Source of the DNA: CAZBSE01 sp964561115
GTDB lineage: Bacteria > Actinomycetota > Humimicrobiia > Humimicrobiales > Humimicrobiaceae
Direction: 5' to 3'
DNA length: 64,000 bases
Assembly: GCA_964561115.1 (NCBI GenBank)
Contig: CAZLOE010000003.1
Coordinates: forward strand, 1-64,000
Of this stretch, positions 48,404-55,769 are shown one piece after another. The position numbers and the translations under genes were made by a program. How positions within the stretch are numbered: position 1 is the first letter of the stretch; every line of letters starts with the position of its first letter. The notes below the pieces were generated by a model, which did not search any database, was not told where the DNA came from, and was given only the letters and a program-made list of their open reading frames with translations.

Positions 48404-48434
48404 ACCACCGTTCTATAGTCTTTTGGAAGCTGAA

Positions 48435-48559
48435 TGGTGCGAGAGAGGGGACTTGGTCTTTCGTCTCGCTTCGCTCGCTGCAGAGCCGCGGACTCCCTCG
48501 TCTGCGACTCAGTCCGTCCATTCAAGTCCCGTAAAACATGCACTTATGGCATGTTTTCC
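48435..48559 (-). repeat. tRNA-3'-end element, copy A (after tRNA-Leu)
   Basis: In tRNA orientation it begins with a hairpin (9-bp arms AAAACATGC / GCATGTTTT, 48549-48557 and 48533-48541). Then comes GGGACTTGAA (48521-48530), the exact complement of ten bases of the tRNA-Leu T-arm. A core of about 65 nt follows (CGGACTGA, GAGGGAG, CTCTGCAGCGA, GAGACGAAAG). The last 21 nt (48435-48455) exactly copy the tRNA-Leu 3' end, from T-loop C56 through CCA; the original is at 48600-48620. GGGACTTG and CAAGTCCC can close the core as an 8-bp stem. It is related to copies B and C. Not recognised as a known repeat family. Confidence 0.85.
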
Positions 48560-48599
48560 ACATTAACTTATAAATCCACTTTAAAAATTATATCTTTTC

Positions 48600-48686
48600 T
48601 GGTGCGAGAGAGGGGACTTGAACCCCTACAGGTGTTACCCCACTAGATCCTAAGTCTAGCGCGTCTGCCAATTCCGCCACTCTCGC
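48600..48686 (-). tRNA. tRNA-Leu (anticodon TAG)
   Basis: Cloverleaf read on the minus strand: acceptor GCGAGAG/CTCTCGC, anticodon arm CTAGA-CTTAGGA-TCTAG with anticodon TAG, long variable arm as expected for Leu, T-loop TTCAAGT, A73 and encoded CCA. It decodes CUA. It lies 5 nt after tRNA-Lys, so the two are co-transcribed. Confidence 0.97.
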
Positions 48687-48691
48687 ATAAG

Positions 48692-48767
48692 TGGTGAGCC
48701 GTACAGGGATCGAACCTGTGACACCCTGATTAAGAGTCAGGTGCTCTACCAGCTGAGCTAACGGCCC
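48692..48767 (-). tRNA. tRNA-Lys (anticodon CTT)
   Basis: Acceptor GGGCCGT/ACGGCTC (one G-U pair), D-arm AGCTCAGCTGGTAGAGC, anticodon arm CCTGA-CTCTTAA-TCAGG, T-loop TTCGATC, A73 and encoded CCA. It decodes AAG. Confidence 0.97.
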
Positions 48768-48782
48768 ACCTATATATAAATC

Positions 48783-48901
48783 TGGCACGCCTGGAGGGAT
48801 TCGTTCTTTCGTCTCGCTTTGCTCGCTGCAGAGACGCGAGCTCCCTCATCTTCGATTCAGTCCGCTCTTTCGAATCCTGAAAACATGCCACCGGCATGTT
48901 T
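48783..48901 (-). repeat. tRNA-3'-end element, copy B (after tRNA-Arg)
   Basis: Same design as copies A and C. Hairpin AAACATGCC/GGCATGTTT (48893-48901 and 48881-48889), then GGATTCGAA (48869-48877), complementary to nine bases of the tRNA-Arg T-arm. The conserved core follows (28 of the 30 bases next to the tRNA copy match copy A), then an exact 21-nt copy of the tRNA-Arg end (48783-48803; original 48947-48967). The duplicated block extends into the 3' flank: TATATATAAAT precedes both on the plus strand, giving a 33-bp direct repeat with one mismatch. It sits inside the tRNA cluster and would be co-transcribed with it. Confidence 0.85.
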
Positions 48902-48946
48902 CCCCTGCCTACCTTGAACGTACCTATCGTTTTATATATATAAATA

Positions 48947-49023
48947 TGGCACGCCTGGAGGGATTCGAACCCCCGACGCACGGATTCGAAGTCCGACGCT
49001 CTATCCACCTGAGCTACAGGCGC
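48947..49023 (-). tRNA. tRNA-Arg (anticodon TCG)
   Basis: Acceptor GCGCCTG/CAGGCGT (terminal G-U pair), anticodon arm TCGGA-CTTCGAA-TCCGT with anticodon TCG, T-loop TTCGAAT, G73 and encoded CCA. Its last 21 nt are duplicated in element B 164 bp away. Confidence 0.96.
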
Positions 49024-49035
49024 AGGGTTTAAATA

Positions 49036-49112
49036 TGGGGTGAGAAACGGGGATCGAACCCGCGACCCCAGGATCCACAATCCTGTGCTCTACCAGCTGA
49101 GCTATTCTCACC
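49036..49112 (-). tRNA. tRNA-His (anticodon GTG)
   Basis: Acceptor GTGAGAA/TTCTCAC with the His-specific G-1 opposite C73, anticodon arm CAGGA-TTGTGGA-TCCTG, T-loop TTCGATC and encoded CCA. 12 nt from tRNA-Arg(TCG). Confidence 0.97.
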
Positions 49113-49179
49113 ATTTAATACTTTAAAAAACAAATTCTTACAGTTACATTACCCGATATTATTCCAAAACTTACAAATA

Positions 49180-49256
<77 letters not shown>

Positions 49257-49503
49257 AAAAACCCTAATATAATAATTATTATAGCAAATAAAATTTTATT
49301 ATTAAAAAATGCCGGCAGTCCCTAAACCTCTCAAAACCAGATTAATACTTTAGTTAATATCATACCATAAGTCAAGGACGGTTTTAGCCGTAAAAAAATC
49401 TAAAACGGTTTCAAAATGCTATATCTGGCTTCTTTTATCTCATGCTTTAAACATGATAAAATAAATCAGTTAGACAGTATTAAAAACTACGACAGGAGAA
49501 CAA

Positions 49504-49791
49504 ATGGACTTTCTTATTGCCGCTTCTTCAACTATGATGACATCGCTACTGGTACTCTTTACTACAGTAGTTTTTTGTTTCATAATGCTTGGTTTTTTAA
49601 TCAGTCTGGGATTGTTTGTACTGTGGATCATTACTCTTATAGATTGCGTAAGGAGAGATAATAAGGATTTTGTCTTCGGGGGCAAGGACGCTAAAGTACT
49701 CTGGATCCTTCTTCTGATCTTTTTCCGCCAAATCGCACCTATCATCTACTATTTACTTATAATGTATAAAAAAGGGGGGAAACCTAAATAG
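49504..49791 (+). CDS. Small PLDc_N-like membrane protein
   Basis: 95 aa with three hydrophobic segments. LFVLWIITLIDCVRRDNKDFV followed by KVLWILLLIFFRQIAPIIYYLLIMYKKG matches the phospholipase D N-terminal-like (PLDc_N) hairpin, which often stands alone in small proteins of unknown role. AGGAG lies 5 nt before ATG. It reads opposite to the tRNAs around it, and its stop is 4 nt from tRNA-Gly. Confidence 0.85.
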   Translation: MDFLIAASSTMMTSLLVLFTTVVFCFIMLGFLISLGLFVLWIITLIDCVRRDNKDFVFGGKDAKVLWILLLIFFRQIAPIIYYLLIMYKKGGKPK

Positions 49792-49795
49792 AAAA

Positions 49796-49872
49796 TGGAG
49801 CGGGAAACGGGATTCGAACCCGCGACCCTCAGCTTGGAAGGCTGACGCTCTAGCCAACTGAGCTATTCCCGC
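49796..49872 (-). tRNA. tRNA-Gly (anticodon TCC)
   Basis: Acceptor GCGGGAA/TTCCCGC, anticodon arm TCAGC-CTTCCAA-GCTGA, T-loop TTCGAAT, T73 and encoded CCA. 5 nt after tRNA-Pro. Confidence 0.97.
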
Positions 49873-49877
49873 TCAAA

Positions 49878-49956
49878 TGGTCGGGGTGAGAGGATTTGAA
49901 CCTCCGACCCCCTGCTCCCAAAGCAGGTGCGCTAAACCAAACTGCGCTACACCCCG
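49878..49956 (-). tRNA. tRNA-Pro (anticodon TGG)
   Basis: Acceptor CGGGGTG/CACCCCG, anticodon arm CCTGC-TTTGGGA-GCAGG, T-loop TTCAAAT, A73 and encoded CCA. It heads a Pro-Gly pair. Confidence 0.97.
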
Positions 49957-49985
49957 GCTGTACCGACCGATCCTTTAGCACAAAA

Positions 49986-50013
49986 ATAATATCATAATTC
50001 TAAAAATTTACAA
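49986..50013 (-). promoter_or_regulatory. Candidate promoter for tRNA-Pro/tRNA-Gly
   Basis: Minus strand TTGTAA (50008-50013, inside the rdgB 3' end), 16-nt spacer, TATTAT (49986-49991), about 30 nt before the tRNA-Pro 5' end. Consensus match only. Confidence 0.4.
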
Positions 50014-50596
50014 TAAACTCACATACTGCCTTGATCGCCTTGCCCCTGTGGCTGATTCTGTTTTTTTCCTCCCGATCCAGTTGAGCCATCGTCCTTTTAT
50101 ATCCGGAAGGAATAAAGATACAGTCATAACCAAATCCGCCGGTTCCCTTTTCTTTAAAACCTATATGGCCGCTGCAAACACCTCTGGCTTCAAAAACAGG
50201 GCCTTTTCCAGGATCCCACAATACCATACTACATACAAACCTGGCTTTTCTATCGGAAATCTTTTTTGCATTTTTCAGTTCAGCCATCAGCTTATCCCTG
50301 TTCTCTTTATCCGAAGCATACACACCCGCATATCTTGATGATCTTACTCCCGGCCTGCCTCCTAAAAAATCAACCTCAAGTCCCGAGTCATCAGCAAGGG
50401 TAATAATACCTGTACATTCAGAAATGGCTTTTGCTTTTAGTTTTGCGTTTTCTAAAAAGCTGTTTCCCTTCTCCTCTATATCCGGAAAAGCTTTAAAGTC
50501 TTTAAAAGTCAGCCATTCTACCTTTGGCAGGCGGCAGGCATATGATTTTATCTCTTTTATTTTCCCGGTATTTTTTGAAGCAATGACTATCTGCAA
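50000..50596 (-). CDS. rdgB: XTP/dITP diphosphatase (RdgB/HAM1)
   Basis: House-cleaning pyrophosphatase for deaminated purine nucleotides. 198 aa. IVIASKNTGKIKEI at the start, TLADDSGLEVDFLGGRPGVRSSRYAG, GTGGFGYDCIFIPSG and the C-terminal KNRISHRGKAIK are all diagnostic. It follows rph by 40 nt, the common rph-rdgB pair. Confidence 0.98.
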   Translation of the reverse strand: MQIVIASKNTGKIKEIKSYACRLPKVEWLTFKDFKAFPDIEEKGNSFLENAKLKAKAISECTGIITLADDSGLEVDFLGGRPGVRSSRYAGVYASDKENRDKLMAELKNAKKISDRKARFVCSMVLWDPGKGPVFEARGVCSGHIGFKEKGTGGFGYDCIFIPSGYKRTMAQLDREEKNRISHRGKAIKAVCEFIVNF

Positions 50597-50636
50597 AAGA
50601 CCTGAACCTTTACTTTTAAATAATAAAAAGTGATGA

Positions 50637-51365
50637 TTATATGCTTTTATTTAATGTTTTCTTTTGGATATCTATAATTTCTGCGATTGCGGCAGCTGCC
50701 TTCTCCATCATCCTGTCAAAATCTTCCCTTCTGAAAGGAGTTATTTCCGCAGTAGACTGGACTTCAATCAGCTCATTTTTTGAGTTCATTACCACATTCA
50801 TATCCACCTGTGCTTTTGAATCTTCTTCAAAACAGAGGTCTACCAGTATATTCCCGTCGACTATACCAATACTTACAGCAGCCAAAAAACTCTCTATAGG
50901 CATCTCACTGATTATTTTTTTATCGACCAGCGAGTGCATGCAATCAAAAAGAGCAATGAAGCTTCCGGTTATAGATGCAGTCCTGGTCCCGCCGTCAGCT
51001 TCAATAACATCGCAATCTATCCATATTGTCCTTTCGCCGATCTTGGCAAGATCGGCAATACTCCTAAGCGATCTGCCGATAAGTCTCTGTATCTCATGAG
51101 TCCTGCCGTTGATCCTGCCCACAGTCTGGGGCCTTATAATTCTCTGGGGAGCAGAACCAGGTATCATGTCATACTCTGCAGTGATCCAGCCCGATCCTTT
51201 TCCGGCTAAAAATTTAGGAATTTTATCCTCAACAGTAGCTGTGCATACAATCCTTGTATTCCCCATCTCAATAAACACAGAACCTTCGGTATGCGAAATA
51301 TAATTTCTGGTTATTTTTATCTCTCTTATTTCATCATCTTTCCTGCCGTCAATTCTTTTACCCAT
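50637..51365 (-). CDS. rph: Ribonuclease PH
   Basis: Phosphorolytic 3' trimming of tRNA precursors. 242 aa. RIDGRKDDEIREIKI at the start, GSVFIEMGNTRIVCTATVED, GWITAEYDMIPGSAPQR and WIDCDVIEADGGTRTASITG match the family. Complete. Between murI (36 nt) and rdgB. Confidence 0.98.
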   Translation of the reverse strand: MGKRIDGRKDDEIREIKITRNYISHTEGSVFIEMGNTRIVCTATVEDKIPKFLAGKGSGWITAEYDMIPGSAPQRIIRPQTVGRINGRTHEIQRLIGRSLRSIADLAKIGERTIWIDCDVIEADGGTRTASITGSFIALFDCMHSLVDKKIISEMPIESFLAAVSIGIVDGNILVDLCFEEDSKAQVDMNVVMNSKNELIEVQSTAEITPFRREDFDRMMEKAAAAIAEIIDIQKKTLNKSI

Positions 51366-51401
51366 TAGTTTCTACCTTTCCCTTTAATGTAAAAATATAA
51401 C

Positions 51402-52208
51402 TTATATATCAAGCCTGGTTCTTATGACTTCCTTTATCTCTGAACCCAAAAACATCTTCCCTACTTTAAAGAAATTACTTACTATACCGGTTTCATAAAA
51501 AATTCTATCTGGCTTATTGCCTCTCCCGGCAGAAATTCCTTTTTCGGAAAGCACTTTCTTTACATCCTTGGCAGTCTCCACTGCAGAGCTTATTACCCTG
51601 ATGCCGTCACCGCTGCAGGCTAAAATCTGCTTCTCGATCAGTGGAAAATGGGTACAGCCCATTATCAATACATCAATATCGGCTTCAAATAACGACTTTA
51701 AATAGCCGCATATGGCTTTATTAAGATCCCTTCCCTCGAGAATTCCTTTTTCTACAAAATCTACCAGTAATGGAGCAGGTACCGAAAATGTCTTTATATC
51801 AGGGTCTATCCCTGCAATCTCTTTATCGTAGGCCTTGCTTTCAATCGTGCCTTTGGTAGCAATAACACCCACTCTTTTGTTTTTGGTATTATAAACAGCC
51901 GTCCTGGCACCCGGCTCTATCACACCTATGACAGGTATGTCATTATATTTTTTCTTTATGTCTTTTAGAGCTGCGGCAGCGGCGGTATTACAGGCAATAA
52001 CGATAAGTTTTATATCTTTATCATAAAGGAACCTGGTTATTTTAAAAGCAAGTCTCTTGACCTCACCCAGATCACGGGGGCCGTAGGGGAACCGCTCGGT
52101 ATCCCCAAAATATATGGTACTCTCATCAGGAACAGCTTTGATTGTTTCCCGCAGTACAGTCAGTCCGCCTACACCAGAATCAAACACTCCAATGGCTCTG
52201 TTGTCCAA
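51402..52208 (-). CDS. murI: Glutamate racemase
   Basis: Makes D-glutamate for peptidoglycan. 268 aa. Both catalytic cysteines are visible: IVIACNTAAAAALKD and LIMGCTHFPLIEKQI; IGVFDSGVGGLTVLRE is at the start. The start is TTG at 52208 with only a weak purine stretch upstream. murI-rph-rdgB is a common unit. Confidence 0.97.
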   Translation of the reverse strand: MDNRAIGVFDSGVGGLTVLRETIKAVPDESTIYFGDTERFPYGPRDLGEVKRLAFKITRFLYDKDIKLIVIACNTAAAAALKDIKKKYNDIPVIGVIEPGARTAVYNTKNKRVGVIATKGTIESKAYDKEIAGIDPDIKTFSVPAPLLVDFVEKGILEGRDLNKAICGYLKSLFEADIDVLIMGCTHFPLIEKQILACSGDGIRVISSAVETAKDVKKVLSEKGISAGRGNKPDRIFYETGIVSNFFKVGKMFLGSEIKEVIRTRLDI

Positions 52209-52347
52209 GTCTTTTCTTTCTATTCATTTATTAATATTTTATAGAACTTCTTAAAATTAAAAAACTCTCTATTTAATGAACCAGGGTTTTTAATTCACTA
52301 ATTATATAATTTTAATAAAAAATAAAAAATGTTTTATGACCAAGCGT

Positions 52348-53826
52348 TTAAATTGTGGAGATAAATTTCTTTTTCTCTTTTAGGCATAAATGCTTAATAG
52401 TTCTCCTTGCATGTGCCATACACATGGGTACACCACCACCGGGACAAACCCATTGACCAGTCATATAAAAGTTTCTTAGTTTAGGCAACTCCCTGGGCAG
52501 GAACTTTCCAAACAATTTAACTGTGGGGAGCCAACCCTGATAGGAACCCTGCCAGTTGCCTGTATATCTCTCCCAGGTAACCGGAGTAGCTATATCCGTT
52601 ACTTCGATCTGCCTCCTTATACCGGGCAGTTTCTTTTCCAGTTTTCGAAGGCATATACTTAAGACCTTAGCTTTTTCCGCATTGTATTTTCTTTTATTTT
52701 TATGAATCGATTTCCAGTAATCATAATCGGATTCTATCTGGATTTTTATAACACTTTTTCCCTTAGGAGCAAAAGCGGGATCGTGACAGAAATGAAAATA
52801 ACCCATCCATTCCCATTTTCTGCCGGCAATCAGAACCGGGTCATCAAGCTTAAAATTATTGATCTCCACTTTACCTGATAAATCCCGGTCGACCCCCAGA
52901 CTTATGGATATGATGGGCGGCCATAAGCTGGGTTTTTGATACATTTTCTTAATCTGTGGCGTCAGGTACTTTCCCTGCAGCATTCTGTATAATGTCAATC
53001 TGCCGTCACAGGCTGAAACAACTATATCTGCATAGATCTTTTTACCCTTTTCTGTCTCTATTCCCACTATCGTATTATTTCTTATGAGTATCCTTTTAAC
53101 TCTTTGATTATAATTGATCCTTCCTCCCAGAGATTTATAACGTTTTTCAACTGCACGGGCAAAATGAAGTGAACCGCCCCAGGGGTAGCCACCCTCATGA
53201 TTATGAAAATATGCCAGTGGCATAACCACCATCAATGCCGGCATGTTTTTAACCGGAAACATCTGAAAAAGCATTTCCCTTAAATCTTTATTTTTAAACA
53301 TTCCGAGAAAATCTTCTATCCTGGTATTTTTAAGTTTTATAAACGACGGCATGAACGGCAGCATTTTCAGAATATCACGCAGGCCAAAATTACCAAAATC
53401 CGCATCCATCGGCGGCTTGAACCCTGTATAAAAACGAACTATACAGATCAATTTTCTAATTGATCTTTCTTCATCAGGAAATAATCTTAGAAGTTCACTT
53501 TCAAATTTATCCAGGTCGGTATAGACAGTAAGGCTTTTACCGCCAATATCAATTTTTCGAAACCGTTCCGTATAATAAAATTTTATGTTATCTGCAATAC
53601 CCAGCTCTTTAAAAAGGCCGTAAATGGAGCTGCTCTTATTCGATCCCAGTACCCAGTGCAGGCAGTGGTCAAAAAGGTACTCTCCGCGTCTCCACGAGGT
53701 ACAGACACCGCCGGGAATATTATTCATCTCGTAAATTTCTGAATTATAACCATTCATCTGCGCATAACATCCCGCTGAAAGACCTGATATTCCAGCTCCG
53801 ATAATACACATTTTTTTCATAGTCAA
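52348..53826 (-). CDS. FAD-dependent oxidoreductase of the CrtI/phytoene-dehydrogenase-like group
   Basis: 492 aa. FAD-binding GAGISGLSAG at residues 10-18 followed by a second conserved stretch IPGGVCTSWRRGEYLFDHCLHW and a C-terminal FYMTGQWVCPGGGVPMCMAHAR, the flavin-binding end seen in CrtI-type amine-oxidase-fold enzymes. Family members desaturate carotenoids or saturate retinol-like and quinone-like lipids; no carotenoid genes adjoin it, so the substrate is unknown. Its neighbours are murI and an alpha/beta hydrolase, with AT-rich gaps of 139 and 97 nt, so it is probably its own unit. Confidence 0.85.
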   Translation of the reverse strand: MTMKKMCIIGAGISGLSAGCYAQMNGYNSEIYEMNNIPGGVCTSWRRGEYLFDHCLHWVLGSNKSSSIYGLFKELGIADNIKFYYTERFRKIDIGGKSLTVYTDLDKFESELLRLFPDEERSIRKLICIVRFYTGFKPPMDADFGNFGLRDILKMLPFMPSFIKLKNTRIEDFLGMFKNKDLREMLFQMFPVKNMPALMVVMPLAYFHNHEGGYPWGGSLHFARAVEKRYKSLGGRINYNQRVKRILIRNNTIVGIETEKGKKIYADIVVSACDGRLTLYRMLQGKYLTPQIKKMYQKPSLWPPIISISLGVDRDLSGKVEINNFKLDDPVLIAGRKWEWMGYFHFCHDPAFAPKGKSVIKIQIESDYDYWKSIHKNKRKYNAEKAKVLSICLRKLEKKLPGIRRQIEVTDIATPVTWERYTGNWQGSYQGWLPTVKLFGKFLPRELPKLRNFYMTGQWVCPGGGVPMCMAHARRTIKHLCLKEKKKFISTI

Positions 53827-53923
53827 ATTTCCTTTATCATAATCTAAATATTAATATGCAATCTCCGGCCACTTGTATATAGATCTTAACCAAGCCAATA
53901 AAATATATCACAAATTCATCCTT

Positions 53924-54706
53924 TTATCTTAACTCTTCTTTAAGTACCTGATAGAACCTTCCTCTTGCATAATGCTCAACCCAGGGGTGGTGTCCGCACT
54001 TTTTGAGCAAAATAAAACGAAAATCCTTAAGGACTCCGGAGAGAGGTTCCCTTACTCCTTCAGCAGGATGGGGATCATAATCACCGTGTAGAGCAACAAC
54101 CGGGCATTTTATTTGTGCACCCAGTTTTAAAAGCTTGCCGCTGTCTCTAAGTCTCTCTGCATCCTTCCATACATACTCAAAAACATTAAACTGGCACTCC
54201 AGTATCTCACTCTTGCAGGATACAGGGCTATAAGAGTCAGCCTTTGATATCAACTCTCCAAACCTGCACATAATAGTATCTTTATCTGCCGTATCTGGAT
54301 CACTCAATTTTCTCATAAGGTCCAGGGCTTCCGATCTCTCTTTATCGCTGAAACGGCTTAATCTTGTCTCAGTTATTTGCGCAGCATATTTTTTATCAAA
54401 TACTGCGCTTCCTACTATTATGAGTTTTTTTATCAGTGAAGGATATCTTGCGGTAAGAATAAAGCCGAGCATCGCACCCCACGACCAGCCGATCAGCACC
54501 ATAGGTAAATCCCCATTTTCCTCAAGGATCCTTTGTAATTCCTGTACCTGACCTTCAAGTGATGCTGCTGTCTGAAGCGGTTCCAGAATGCCACGATCAG
54601 TGGACAGCTCCCTTGCTACCGGAGCCATTTCCCCCGGTGCACCAGGCCCGCCATGCAATACAGCAATACTAAAAGGCGGCCCCCCATATTTTCTTGGATT
54701 TTCCAT
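53924..54706 (-). CDS. Alpha/beta hydrolase (proline-iminopeptidase-like)
   Basis: 260 aa. Oxyanion motif HGGPG at 18-22, nucleophile elbow GWSWG at 73-77 (Ser75), acid in ALHGDYDPHP and catalytic His in KKCGHHPWVEHYARG. HGGPG and the lid resemble the S33 family, but the activity (aminopeptidase or esterase) cannot be fixed. The ATG at 54706 lies just 17 nt beyond element C and has no clear Shine-Dalgarno. Confidence 0.87.
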   Translation of the reverse strand: MENPRKYGGPPFSIAVLHGGPGAPGEMAPVARELSTDRGILEPLQTAASLEGQVQELQRILEENGDLPMVLIGWSWGAMLGFILTARYPSLIKKLIIVGSAVFDKKYAAQITETRLSRFSDKERSEALDLMRKLSDPDTADKDTIMCRFGELISKADSYSPVSCKSEILECQFNVFEYVWKDAERLRDSGKLLKLGAQIKCPVVALHGDYDPHPAEGVREPLSGVLKDFRFILLKKCGHHPWVEHYARGRFYQVLKEELR

Positions 54707-54723
54707 ACTTTAAATTAGAAAAT

Positions 54724-54845
54724 TGGTGGAGGCGGCGGGAATCGTTCTTTCGTCTCCCTCCGGTCGCTGCAGAGACGCAGACTCCCTCGCTAAAGCTCAG
54801 TCCGTCTTTTCGATTCCTGGAAAACATGGATCCACCATGTTTTCC
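54724..54845 (-). repeat. tRNA-3'-end element, copy C (after tmRNA)
   Basis: Third copy, attached to tmRNA instead of a tRNA. Hairpin GGAAAACATGG/CCATGTTTTCC (11 bp, 54835-54845 and 54819-54829), then GGAATCGAA (54809-54817), complementary to nine bases of the tmRNA T-arm. The conserved core follows (26 of 30 bases next to the end copy match copy B), then an exact 21-nt copy of the tmRNA 3' end (54724-54744; original 54886-54906). The GGAATCG/CGATTCC stem changes in step with the host RNA sequence. It is the immediate upstream neighbour of the alpha/beta hydrolase gene. Confidence 0.85.
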
Positions 54846-54853
54846 TTACATAG

Positions 54854-54870
54854 TATCAGGTTACCTGATA
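54854..54870. repeat. Perfect 17-bp dyad between tmRNA and element C
   Basis: TATCAGGT-T-ACCTGATA, perfect 8-bp arms around a single base, 16 nt below the tmRNA CCA end. With so short a loop it is more likely a protein-binding site than a terminator; no equivalent is seen by elements A and B. Confidence 0.5.
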
Positions 54871-54885
54871 ACCAGTATAGATATC

Positions 54886-55233
54886 TGGTGGAGGCGGCGG
54901 GAATCGAACCCGCGTCCGAAGATATTGACACCTAGATATCTACAAGCTTATTCCACATTTTAATCTTACTTTTTCACTCGCATGGACGCGATTAAAAAAG
55001 CCAGCCCGCATAAAATTTCCCCCGGTACTGCTGCAGGCATATCATACCGGAGTATCCTGCTAACCGGCGCCTGTCGAAAAGCACAGGAGACCTTTCGCAG
55101 ACGTAGCAGCTTAAATTAAGCTGCTAATGCTAATTTATTATTAGCGTTTATTTATAGTTCAGTTATTTACGAGTTCTGATACTCGACTTGCAATCCAAGC
55201 TCAACCTATCCCCGTCGAATCCAAGTCGCCCCC
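54886..55233 (-). ncRNA. ssrA: tmRNA (ssrA)
   Basis: 348 nt. The tRNA-like ends pair as GGGGGCG/CGCCTCC with A73 and encoded CCA; the 5' end continues with the typical GACTTGGATTCGACGGGG. The tag reading frame is at 55116-55145, encoding ANNKLALAA then stop TAA, so tagged proteins would end A-ANNKLALAA. The tag is one residue shorter than the E. coli tag (ten encoded) but keeps the LAA degron read by ClpX. It lies 44 nt after smpB, its protein partner. Confidence 0.95.
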
Positions 55234-55269
55234 TTATTGCAGATAAGACCTCAGATTTAACGCCAGGAT

Positions 55270-55298
55270 ATTTTATATCAAAACCGGTTATTTTTCAA
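55270..55298 (-). promoter_or_regulatory. Candidate promoter for tmRNA
   Basis: Minus strand TTGAAA (55293-55298, within the end of smpB), 17-nt spacer, TAAAAT (55270-55275), about 37 nt before the mature tmRNA 5' end. A short leader would be removed by RNase P. Confidence 0.5.
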
Positions 55299-55769
55299 AG
55301 CCCTTTTTATTTCAATCTCATGTTCCCTGTCCTGTATATCTCTGCGCTTGTCTCTCCCTGCTTTGCCTTTTGCCAGCGCCATTTCGATCTTGACCCTGTT
55401 CTTTACCATATACACACTCAAGGGCACGAGGGTAACACTTTTATCAATTAATTTTTGTGTTATTTTTTTTATCTCCCTTTTATGCATAAGAAGCTTCCTG
55501 GTCCTGGTGGGATTTATATCTTCAGTCCTGCTCTTTCCGTAAGGAGATATATGCATATTAAAAAGAAACAGCTGACCGTCTTTTATCCGACCGTAACTGT
55601 CCCTCAAGTTCAACCTATGGCTGCGGATGGATTTTACCTCACATCCTTCCAGCACAATACCGGCTTCATAAGTGTCTAAAATAAAAAAATTCCTTAAGGC
55701 TCTCTTATTCTGGGCGATTATTATCTTACTTTCTCCGGAATTACCCTTGTTTTTTGATCTATTCATCAA
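55278..55769 (-). CDS. smpB: SsrA-binding protein SmpB
   Basis: Binds tmRNA and mimics the anticodon arm in trans-translation. 163 aa. IIAQNKRALRNFFILDTYEAG, VLEGCEVKSIRSHRLNLRDSY, the MHISPYG motif and the C-terminal basic tail KAGRDKRRDI are typical. The start overlaps ctpA by 4 nt, and ssrA follows directly. Confidence 0.98.
   Translation of the reverse strand: MMNRSKNKGNSGESKIIIAQNKRALRNFFILDTYEAGIVLEGCEVKSIRSHRLNLRDSYGRIKDGQLFLFNMHISPYGKSRTEDINPTRTRKLLMHKREIKKITQKLIDKSVTLVPLSVYMVKNRVKIEMALAKGKAGRDKRRDIQDREHEIEIKRALKNNRF

Noticed and set aside
48352..48646. Open frames across element A and tRNA-Leu that could be read as small proteins
   Set aside because: They run through tRNA and the repeat core, have no Shine-Dalgarno, and the similar frames over element C simply reflect the shared DNA repeat.
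49381..49400. ACGG-TTTTAG-CCGT hairpin followed by an A run as a terminator
   Set aside because: The stem is only 4 bp and the run is on the wrong side for the minus-strand genes; on the plus strand it is an A, not a T, tail.
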